Position numbers and translations under genes: made by a program
In this document: positions 1-12,100 of the stretch, piece after piece
Layout: each line of letters starts with the position of its first letter
Numbering within the stretch: the stretch's first letter is position 1
Notes under the pieces: generated by a model
What the model saw: only the letters and a program-made list of their open reading frames with translations
Databases searched by the model: none
What the model was told of the DNA's origin: nothing
Origin: Yponomeuta sedellus
Taxonomy: Eukaryota > Arthropoda > Insecta > Lepidoptera > Yponomeutidae
DNA: 64,000 nucleotides
NCBI GenBank assembly: GCA_934045075.1
Contig: OW203723.1
Span: 21,789,615-21,853,614, forward strand
Reading direction: 5' to 3'

Positions 1-16
1 GACCAAAAATACCACG

Positions 17-161
17 ATGAGTTCAATGAAGAACAACTCGCCTTCTAAGCTGGCTCTAATGAACCATATCAAGTACGAGCACCTGGTAGCTGGTATATCA
101 GGTGGTGTCACGTCCACATTGATTCTGCACCCTTTGGATCTCATCAAAATCAGATTCGCAG
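17..161 (+). CDS. SLC25A32: SLC25A32-like exon 1
   Basis: First coding exon, 48 codons plus one base. It holds the N-terminus and transmembrane helix 1 with AGISGGV and the repeat-1 signature HPLDLIKIR. The donor is GCAG|GTGAGT at 161/162, phase 1. Only 16 bases of upstream sequence are present, so the start and any upstream non-coding exon cannot be tested. The open frame continues past the donor, but that extension has no carrier homology. Confidence 0.93.
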
Positions 162-3100
162 GTGAGTTGCATTCCACGTTTTCGTTACCTTCACTCGCAT
201 GTTATAAGGTCGATTTTGCAACAGAATTGTTCGTGCTGTTTTTGCCTGGATTGGAATCAAAGGAACTGCGAATATTCCTAAACAAAGACATGATAGAACA
301 TTTATGTTGGTCATGGTGTAGCAAAGGGTGTGCAAGGGAAAAACACTTAGAAAAATTTTGCAAAAAAAAAATAGGGTCCCCGTAACCCCTTCTTTTTATA
401 TTTTTAATCAAAGGAGGGCATCAAAATGAGCAACTTTTCCCCTTAAAAAAAATCTCTAAATTAAATATTTGAGATTTTACAGGCGATTTAAAATCTGAAA
501 TATTTAATTTAGAGATTTTTTTTAGGGGGAAAAGTTGCTCATTTTGATGCCCTCCTTTGATTAAAAATATAAAAAGAAGGGGCTACGGGGACCTGTTTTC
601 TGAAGTCAATTTTTCTTCTGTGTTTAGCCATATAAAATTTAAATCGCCTGTAAAATCTGAAATATTTAATTTAGATATTTTTTTAGGGGGAAAAGTTGAT
701 CATTGTGATGCCCCCCTTTGATTAAAAATATAAAAAGAATGGGTTACGGGGACCCTATTTTTTTTTTTGCGAAATTTTTCTAAGTGTTTTTTCCCTTGCA
801 CACCCTTTGCTACACCCTGACCTTTATGTTCTCTTGTAACTGTATTTTCAATGTTTTCAGGTTACGATAGGTTTTCTAACAATCTATTCTGTGTTATGTG
901 ATACATACTTCACCACAATACAGTTCAAAGTTACCATAAATTAAAGCGTGGAGCAGTGATTGTATGTCATTAATGTTACAGGGACTGTTAACAAATCAGT
1001 ATTACACAATTGTTGCCTATCTTATCAATCAAGAGAGCAAGGGAACAAAAATATAAATTTCTGATAACACTGGTCTGACTGTGATTTGTGAATCTCTAAA
1101 TGTTTTTCTTGGCGGCTAGATAATGTTTTTATTATCAACAGAACAGACATTAAGAAAATATTGCACATTTCATGATGAATCATTTATTTCTTGTAATTTA
1201 ACCTGATGAGATGAATCGAAAATAAGATTTTGTGACGGGTAATACTTATTAATGTTTTGGGTTGGGAATCTTTATTAAAAAAGTTAAAAAATTAGATAGT
1301 TTCTTTCTCAGGATCCAACCAGTAACCTGCCCTGCCCTGATGGCTCATAGAGGTATAAATTGCTGTGGAGAAAACAGTATTGTGTTTCTGCTTTCTTGGC
1401 ATCTTGGGCTTGTGTAAAATGTCCTATCCAACTAAAGTATAGACAAGTTCTCAATTATATGTAAGAAAACTGTTTATTGCAGAAAAGGGCCTCCAACTCA
1501 GTATACATAACTGTTTTGTGCAGTGAACAGCATAACATAGCAATAATACTTTATTTTCAAAACAAAAAAACATCATACTTGGTACAATCTAACTTAATTT
1601 TTAAGTTTTGAGCTGGTTTTTTTATAACCTGTCATGGTTTAGCTTTAGAATTAGATTAGATTAAGTTATGTAAATTTCAATAAATAAAATAAATAGCTTT
1701 CATGTTTTGCCATATCCTATTGGAGGTTGGCTATCGTTGTGGCCACTGTAACCCAGTATGTGGCAGCTCGGAACAAATTGATGCTCCCTAACTGAAAACC
1801 TTCAGACAAGTTTTGCAGCCAGTGAGTTCTCCTGTGGCTACCACAACAAATAAAACATGACAAAATACCGTAGACCATACGGAACACAAAAAAAATGCTC
1901 ACATTTTAAAGAAAAAAAAAAAGGAATTGCTAGTAGTTACTACTAAAACTTAAACCAAATGTTTAATTCCAGTTAATGATGGTAGAATAACAATGGTCTT
2001 ATGCAGCTTTGTATTTTCCCTGCGGGATCAATTGGAGGGCACCGTATTTATTAATAGATTTATTAATAAATAGGTAACGGCTACCCTAAACCTACCACAA
2101 CAAATTAAACATCACAAAATGAATAAAACCATACATAATATAAAAAACACTGTTCACATGTTAAAGTGAAAAACAATGGAATTGCTAGTAATTACTATTT
2201 AAACTCAAACCAAATGTTTTATTCCAGTGAATGATGGTAGAACAACAACAGTGCCCAGATATGACGGGCTGGGAAGTGCCTTTGTTACCATCGTGAAGAA
2301 AGAAGGAGTTAAAGGTCTCTACAGGGGTGTGACGCCCAACGTGTGGGGCTCCGGGTCAGCATGGGGCTTTTACTTTTTATTGTGAGTATTGGAAATTAAT
2401 AACATTATACTTTTAGTGCCTTTCACCTACTTACTATAATTGACACCCTAGGTTAGTTAGGTAGACCTGAAATTTTCGCACTTAGCCTCATAGGTGGGCT
2501 ATTGTACGTAGCAAGCGCTGAGGTACGTTAACATTTTAGATGCTAGGGTTTCCTCACGATATTTTCCTTCACCGTCAGCGAGTGGTATTGCTACTATAAC
2601 TTCACAAATGCATGTAACTTAGAAAACAAAATCATTGGTGTGCCGGTGTTCGAGCCCACGACCTCACGATTGCGAAGCCGGCGTTCTACAACGTTTCGCT
2701 ACCACCGCTCTAACAAACCCTATTCTAACAAAATTTTTCACTATTAAGCTTCGCAAGGCACGCTAAGCCGTTGGTGCCGGCTGTCATATAATGGGCGGCT
2801 TGATAACTTCTGACAGTGAGGCCCGGCCACTGTCTCACAATCCTCCACCAACCCGGACTTGGCCCCCGTGGTGGAGTATGGCCTAACCGTCCTGCGATGC
2901 AGGAAGAGACCCGTGCCCCAGCAGTGGGGACATATAAGGGTTGATAACGTACGTACGTACGATAACGTAAGCTTAATAAAGACAAAAAAAATTATGGGAA
3001 TAAGATTTCAAAGTGGAATTTTCTTCAGGCTTTATTAGTCAGTGGACTATAAGACATAGCCCTCCCGTAATGAGCGCAAGGTTGTGCCATCATTGAGGGG

Positions 3101-6100
3101 TAATGCCCATAATCCCGACGCTGGGCATGCGGGTTGGGGATCGCAGTTTGGTGGAATTGTACTGCAGGGGGCGCTGCTGCCCTAAGTCGAATAACACTTC
3201 TGAATTAATAATTAACTAATACACGAGCAGCTTTAAACGGATGCGTATATATAACTTTCATGCACTTGTTACATGTTTATCTATATTTCAATGAGTTCAC
3301 TGAAGGAGCACTAATTACTGGCGCTGGTAGTTTATTCCACGTATTCACTAACAGTCATTTAAATAATTATAACAATAAAATTATAAAAAAATCCCAAATG
3401 TCAACATATTACATTAAAATTAATTCACAAAAAGCTTCGTCAGAACTGAAACTAGAAAATGAAAACAAAACAACGAAAAACAAAAATCATTAAGGGAATA
3501 AGACGCCCTGGGACATATATCTGACCCAAAGGTGCCCACTACGCTGGCGGCATTATCTCGCTGCACTGCAAGGAAATTATTTGCATAAGATAGCCAGAGC
3601 TAAATTGTTCACTACCTAATTCACTAAACTGTTCAGCAAGAACTGTTTTCTGGGATTGCCTGTCAATGGTTGCTTAGCCAACTTCATCGAGTGCCCTCTA
3701 AGAGATTTGTTTGTATAGCATTATAGCAAGAGCCAGTACATCCAGTTTTTTAGGTTTCTAATTATAACTGGCCACTAAATATTAAAGTGGCAACTATTAT
3801 GAATGTTGAAAACAAAAGAACATCAGCGTTTTTATTAGTGATTCCTAATATTATTATGTTGACCAAGAGTCTATGTTCACTTAAAAATAGTGACCCTGTT
3901 GAATTTTCTCAACTTTTTAATTACAATAAACTCGTTTTATGTGGCCTCTTTAAGTTTTCTGAGTGCCGTTTTAAGTTCTTTATTGTTATTGATTGAGTAT
4001 TTACTCTCAGGGTGATATTGCAGAGTAGAAACCCTTAGTAAGGCCATTGGAATTGCTCAGGCCTTACTAAGGGTTTCTACTCTGTTGCGCATAATTTAAG
4101 AGGCCATGACTCATATCATACAATGTACATCAGCAGTCATTCTTTGGTGCCTTTCTGCAGTCTGGGAAACTGGGATAATGTTTCCGAAATTGGCAGAAAC
4201 TTCTACAGAAAGTTGCTACAGAAAACAACAAAAAACCCATTCTTCTCCAACCCACGTGCTATTTCTGAACTGGATTTTTTTGTTTTTTTTGTTGTTTGCT
4301 CAATGCGTAATGAAATGACCTAGTCTCCGCAAGTGTTTGTTTTCTCTTATCACTTGGTATTGGTTCAACTTGAACTGACTAAGTACATTAATTTACGACT
4401 GTTATGTATTGAGAAATCCTGGGCAATAGTGGATAATAGTTAGTATGACGGCCTCGGTGGCGCTGCGGTTTGGCACCCTGACTGTAAAACCGAAGGTCTC
4501 AGGTTCGATCCCTGGCCGGGTCAAACTAGGAATCGAACATTTCTAGTTTGTCTCGTCTTCGCTTGTCTTGCATTTTATCTTTGTATTTTGTACTAAATTT
4601 ATCATCGAATTATCACCTGCAACACAAGTCTTTAGTTGTACTTAGTATGGGGCTAAAGAGATCTTTGTAATATGTCCATAAATGTTTATTTATTTATCGT
4701 TAGTTAGACTTGAGATTTACTGCACTTATCCCCAGAGTTGGACCATTCTACTAAGGTACTCGTATATTTACACTTCAACACTACTAGGGTTTCACACATA
4801 ACTTACATAACATAGAAAAGGAAGTCTTTGGTACATGCCGGGATCTGAACACCCGACCTGCTGATTGAGAAGACGGTGTGCTACCGCTCCGCTACCACAA
4901 TAATCCTTTCAACTACCATTTACCTTCTGGTCGAAGGTTGTTCTGTTAGAATAAAAAAAATACAAGAATATCCGAGCGAGAGGAAAGTACCGTTATCACA
5001 AAAATATTATTGGTTAGTTTTCCTTAAAGCAGGCGACGGGCAAAATACTATTATTTATGTATTACTGGCTGAACACGTTGTTTTGCCATATTTTTTAGCA
5101 TTCGACCTATTCTCAGACCTACACAAAAAATTCTTAACAATCCGTGAAGGCGATTCGGACGAGTTTTATATAATATAGGATAGGATTTTGATGCCCATCT
5201 AAAGTCATCAACTTCTCAAGTTGAACTCATCGCCATAATTGTACCCGCGACTTCGCCCGTGTAGAATTCAATGATACAAAGACTAAAGGTCCGTTATAAA
5301 ATATTTAAGTAACTAAAATTCCTAAAATACGTTTATTGATAAAATATTTTTAGGTACCAGATGAGTGGTTATAAATTTACCTATAATAGTGGCAATAAGT
5401 GTCTTTGCTTTTACAACCAAAGTACAATCTGTAGCTGTTTATGATAATACGACCTTATTTATGAAGACAAGATTCCTTTAAAACACTCCAATTGAGGGGC
5501 TATTTATTTAATCTGTGATTATCTCTTTTCCTTGTCAAATCTCCACCACAGACTATTTAAGTCAGCGTTTTAGTTTAAGGAATTGTGTTTATTATAAATA
5601 AGGCCAACAGCATGTAGATAATTACTAAACATCCAGTTTTGTCCCATAGCTATAACGCAATAAAGACGTGGATCCAGGGCGGGAACGCGCGTACGCCGCT
5701 GGGGCCAGGTCTGCATATGCTGGCGGCTGCCGAGGCAGGCGTCCTCTCCCTCATCATGACCAACCCCATATGGGTGGTGAAGACGCGACTCTGCCTCCAG
5801 TACAGCGACGAGCATCTGGTCGACAACAGGCGGTACAAGGGGATGGTGGACGGCCTGACCAAGATCTACAGGACCGAGGGCATCCGGGGACTGTATAGGG
5901 TGAGTGGACTGGTTCCGGCGAGAACTTTAGCTTGCACGTCGTGCCAACAGAATTAGCATTATAACAGACGGTAAAGGGCGATGGTGGGCGTCCTGAGCAA
6001 TATCCACAGGACCGAGGGCCTTGGGGACTGTATAGGGAGAGTGGACTGGTTCCGGGGAGAACTTCTAGCTTACACGTCGCGCCAATAGAATTAGCATTAT

Positions 6101-9100
6101 AACAGACGGTACATTACGATGGTGGGCGGCCTGAGCAAGATCCACAAATCCGAGGGCCTCCGAGGACTGTTTAGAGTGAGTGGACTGGTCCTCGTGTGAA
6201 TTTCTAGCTTGCACGTGTGCCAATAGTGTTGGCATTATAATAGGCGGTACAAGACGATGGTGGTCGGCCTGAACAGATGTACAGAACCGTACATTTGTTC
6301 AGGCCGACCACCTGGGGACTGTATAGGATGGGTATCTGGGGACTGTATAGGATTGGTAGACTGGTTCTTACGTTAATTTCTACTGCTCGCACGCCGATGG
6401 CGTTGGCGCGAGAGGAATGAGGCAAAAGCAGGCTCTACACATAAGCTGGACAGAAACGATAAGTCACTAGCACAACAAAACATTAAGGTAAAAAGCGGTT
6501 AATGAAAAACAGTAAAAAACTAACTCTAAAATCTTATTTTTTACTGTTTTTCATTAAAAAGCGGTTAATGAAAAACAGTAAAAAATAAGGTGATAGTAAT
6601 TTTTAAAACCTGGAACCTGAAATCCAGAGTCAAACACTAGTTTCGCTGAATTATGCTAGCGCTTGGGGCTTTGGTCTTAGTATATTATTATTCTTCTTTT
6701 ACTAATAATAATAATTTTAATAGCAATTTTTATGATTCGTTACAGATAGATAATACAGAATTAAAGAAGTCTAAAAAAAAGTGCCACTAGACATTTTTAA
6801 TTCCTAAAGAGGTCGACCGAAATGAGTTTCAGAATCTATGGAACTGTACTTACCACGTTAGTACAGTTGCTTAAACTCTCTAACTTATTCGTATTATATT
6901 ATTTTTAATGCACTAACCTGTGCTAAGGACAATTAATTTCGTATTTATTCGTATTGTAAGACGGGCACTATAGTTCTTATGTGTAGGCTTTAGATATTGC
7001 TCCCATGTGATATCTTGCGCTCTGTAGTATAGCGGCAAGCCGTCTGTAGTGAACATGAGGTCATAAGAATAGATATTGCATTTCCCTGAAAGTAATTTGG
7101 TATCTAGTGTGTCGTATTTTTACTCGGCACATTTTCTGCAGAGTTCGCACATTAATTTTCTATTAAAAATTCAGTCAAATATTACGTTAAGGAATAGAGT
7201 GTTAGCGGTTAGATACTCTTTTTGTTCGATTCTAGTACTTATGTCCGGCGCAATAAGATACCCCATGGTATACTTCCACCCCTGCCGGGACTCGAACCAA
7301 AAATTCCACCCCTGCCGGGACTCGAACCGAACCTCTTTACAATAGCGTGGTGTTCGGGTCATCTATCTCCCTCCAAAATGGTTGAGACTGATGATGGCTG
7401 AGCACTGCGTTATGCTCGTGAACGAGTGCTGTTCGTGTGTCTGGCCGCAGCACTTATGTTTTCTCCTATTATTGTGAGACATTTGACTAATGCTTTGGCA
7501 TTTAGGGTTGTTAATGGCAATCATGAAATCTTATTAGGTTTACATATGGCAACTGATGTATTTGGTTTTAAGATGATTTGAGAAAAGATGGTCAGAGTGG
7601 AGTTTTTTTTTCCGCTGCCTTTTTCTCCACTAAATACGGCCCGAAGGCGGCGGCTTACATTTTACATTGTACATTGACATTCAGCAAACAGAATGTAAAT
7701 TCTTTACGTTGAAATAAAATGATTTAAATTTTGAATTTATTCTCTGTATTATTTACAGAGAATATTGTAAATATAGATTTAAAAAAAAATCCTTAGCACG
7801 GGTTAGTGCAGCAAAAAGAATATTATACGATACCTTTTAAAGTTCTTTTGTTCAAATCTCGGACCAACTTCCTCGTGGGTATAATAATAATATTGGCCTT
7901 TTTGCATCTACTTAACGAGATGATTTATACACCGTCCAGTGGTATCTTCACTCACACTAGATGGATGAAGGGACCACTCCGACGCTGTAGTGCCTGGGAC
8001 ATGGTTTTATAGATGGTGTAGGCTTGCCCAGCACCTATACCATCCTGACAGCTTAGACGGCCTAGCCCACAGGAAAGACCTCACGATGTATTCCTTCACC
8101 GTTAGCGTGTGGTATTGCGACTACAAGTTGGCAAATGTACGTAACTTTGAAATTAAACAAAACCATTGGTACATGCCCGCACTGGGGATTGAACCTGGGG
8201 CTCTCGCTTGCGAGTCCATGGTTCTACCCACTGAGCTACCACCGCTGTTATAGCTAGTATAGCTCATGGGTATAGCTACTAGCAAATACGTAGATATTTA
8301 TAAAGATACGGTTGTGTTTACTATTGATATAGCAGGCAAGGCCTTACGCGTTGCATTTTATATCGAACATGAATCCCTTCCTGGTTACAGGTATTGTAAT
8401 TTCTATTATACCTCAGCGCGGACATGTACCCATGGCGTTGTTTGTTTAGTTATGTAGATTTCTAGAAGTAATGGTAGTGATACCATCGCTAACAGTGAAG
8501 GAAAACATCGCGAGGAAACCTGAATGTATGAGCTATTTATGAAAAGAAATGAAATTAAATGAAAAGGTTTTATTCAAAGTAGCGCAGATACTATAGCTTA
8601 ATGAACGTTACAAGTCAAACTAGGTGTCCATTTCAGAATCTGGATCATTTTGGAGAATGGACAAAAAAACTCCATACTTAGTCTTTTCAAATTCCTTCAT
8701 CTTCATCATCATCGTCAGGCTATACTAGTCCACTGCTGGACATAGCCCTCCCCTAATGAGCGCCATAGCGCCCTGTCCTCAGCTTGCCGCATCCAGCATC
8801 CGCCTGCAGTTTTTCGCAGATCGTCATCCCACCTAGTCGGAGGGCGTCCCACACTACGTTTGCCGAGTCGCGGTCTCCACTCAAGGACACGTTTGCTCCA
8901 ACGGTTGTCGGTTCTTCGCGAGATATGGCCAGCCCACTGCCACTTCGGCTTGCTGATTCTCTGAGCTATGTCGATAACTTTGGTTCTCTGTCGGATGCAT
9001 TCGTTACGAATCCTATCCTTCAGAGAAACTCCGAGCATAGCTCGCTCCATAGCTCGCTGAGCGACTTTGAACTGGTGGACCAGCCCTTTCGTGTGGGTCC

Positions 9101-12100
9101 ATGTCTCGGCCCCGTAGGTCATGACAGGTAGGACGCACTGATTAAAAACTTTCGTTTTCAAGCATTGCGGTATGGATGACGAGAAGACTCCTTAATAACA
9201 GAATTTACACAGATTCTACAAAACTCGTGAATTTTACATGCTTGAATTCACATACCTCAGGGCTTAATCCGCGGTAGGCACGCATGGTGATTAAGCTCTT
9301 ACTTTAGGAAAAGGCCTGTGTCCTACTGTGGGACGTATTTAAGCTTCTTATATAATAATATGACATCTCGGTGTTTTGTAAAAAAAGGTACCTATTTTAT
9401 GGAATCAGGCGTTACTTTGCGGAAATCCATAATAGCATTGAAACGTGACAAGTGCACTTGTAAGCCTGAGGATGCCTCGTGTTAAAGGCGAAACGCGTCG
9501 CGTGTTTTCTCACACAAGTATTGGTGTCGGTGGTGGTGTGTTCGTATCTTGCTACTCTTGCTTCTGCTTGAAAAAGTGGGAGGGCGGTGCATTAAGCAAC
9601 CGCATGGCGCTAGTAGGATTTTTGGCGGCATTTATTTTCACTTTAAAAAAAAAGGTGACAGTAACCTCTTTTACGTGTGCACAGAGTACTTATCTAAAGA
9701 GATGGTTAGCATGCCAAGCTCGAGAAAGGCCCTTCTCTATTTAAAAATGTCAAGTTCTCTGTCGAGCATCGCTAACATGGCGACCGCGACCGAGATGGGG
9801 TCGAGCGAGACTTGTCTACAACTGGGTAACATGGCGGCATTGCCGAGATGATATCGGCCGAGTAAGGCAATAAATTTGACATATGAGACCGAGACATGTC
9901 TGGTACCCACGGAGGTGAATACAAGGCCTCGAGAGCATAGATTTGACAGGAAAAATATAAATTTTGTTGTACTCTTGATGTATTATCAATCACTACTTTT
10001 AGATGTTAGTTTCTTAATTTTACAATACTTAGTGCATCGTTATCAACCCTTGTATGTCCCCACTGCTGGGGCACGGCTCTCTTCCTGCATCGCAGGAAGG
10101 TTAGGCCATACTCCACCACGGGGGCCAAGTCCGGGATGGTGGAGGATTGTAAGACAGTGGCGGGCCTTACTGTCAGATGTTATCAAGCCGCCCATAAGGC
10201 CTCTGACATGGCTTAACGACTGCCATTATATGTCAGCCGGCACCAACGGCTTAACGTGCCTTGCGAAGCACGGAAGCGCTCGGAAAAATGCCACTAGCGG
10301 TAGCCACGGGACGCTCACCCATCCCGTACCTGACCGCGCCTGTTGTTGCTTAACCAAGTGATTGATTCCAATCACTCTGTTCGCCTAGGCCACGAGCGCT
10401 TCCTATCCCTTCCATACTCAGTGCATAGAACTATTTATCAGTAACAATATTTATAGTGTTCTCAGATAAAGATACAATACTTTTATGTAGTTTGGCATTA
10501 ACTACTTTTAGGTGGAAAAGACAGCAGTCCATTGGCTATCTCAAGTCTTAGCTGCCATGATCGTCCTTTCGACATGACAAGTACTCCTAAGGCCCACTTG
10601 CGTCAGCCCGGGTTAGCTCATTCAACTCGAGTTAACCGGTTAAATCGATCATTTCGTATAATACGAACCGGTTAACTCGAGTTAAATGAGCTCACCCGGG
10701 CTGACGCAAGTGGGCCTAAGTCTCGACGTCGAGATAGAGTCAAAACGTACATGCTAAGCGTACTGCTTATCAATACGGAACCTTTCCAAAAAATGGGTCA
10801 CCGAGAATACATTCTAGACGCGAAAAAATGTTGGTTCTCAATACTTTATTGCATTCCACAAGTTTCGAGGTTGTTACATTATAACTTAACAGTTATTTGA
10901 TAAGATCTTTGTGGACCCTGTAGGGCACGCAACATTTTAAAGTGCTATACAAAAGTATGTATTACATTAATTTAAATTTAATTTGATTAATTACCATACA
11001 ATTTTAATTAATTATATTTATAAAGTTACATTTATACAATTATTTATCTCATTTCATCTATATTATCTTTTAAATATTCTTCTATCGTATAATAACATTT
11101 TCGGTTCGGTACGGTTCTTTTATTAACTTTGGCTCTGTGACTATGGGACCAAGGAACAGCCGATATTTTGCCGCGATTTCAAGGTTGCCTTCTAGGTAAA
11201 AGTTGTTTGTAGAACTGTGATGAAACAACTCTTTATTTACGGAAGATAAGGAGGATTATGATACTTCGTATCCGTATAAAGAGATTGTGGATCAGACTGT
11301 AAACAAATAAATTTGGATAGAGGTGCATTGTGTAGTGCGTCTTTTAATAGATTTTTTATTTTATATATGCAATAAGAACTTACAGTTAATAACAAAACGC
11401 TTATGATAATTGATAATGCCAAAAATCTTAATGTTACCTAAATGCATACATACATAACCTCACGCCTGTATCCCAGAGGGGTAGGCAGAGAGCAAAGACT
11501 GCCACCTGCCACGATTCTGACAGGTGGCTCGGCTCATAAACGTTCATAAGTCGTGGCATGTTACTTAAATATTGCACACAAAATTAATTACATAAGTATA
11601 ATCTTAAATGCAATACAATATATTGCATAGGTGAACAAAAATATCGATATGTTGGACCTCGGTTATAAACTCATAGAGCATACTCGTCTGTTTGATTGAC
11701 ACTTCATATTTTTAATTTAGCACTTCCAGCGCACTCATGGTCCGTTGTAAGTGTTCCCATTCATGTAGGCGTTAACCCTAGGTATCGTATTTCATCTTAA
11801 TGTTTCAAGAAACTATCAACCTGTATTGTCAATTTGACGTAAGTCCCCCGTTGTGTTTAAAATTGAAATAAGAACGTTTTGTAATGAGCCGTTTTCAGCA
11901 CAGATTCACAAAGCAATTCATAGATGGAGCTTACAGGCGTGGCCATAGACGAACCGGACTACGGCTGTCAAAATTAATCTGTGCTGAGCAAAATTTGACA
12001 GACGTGCTCCTGTTCTTGTATGTGCCCCACATTCGTTATCGTTATCAACCCTTTTATGTCCCCACTGGGGCACGGGTCTCTTCCTGCATCGCAGGAAAGT

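Noticed and set aside
10586..10720. Possible long hairpin regulatory RNA
   Set aside because: TAA target duplications at both borders explain it as a Harbinger-like MITE.
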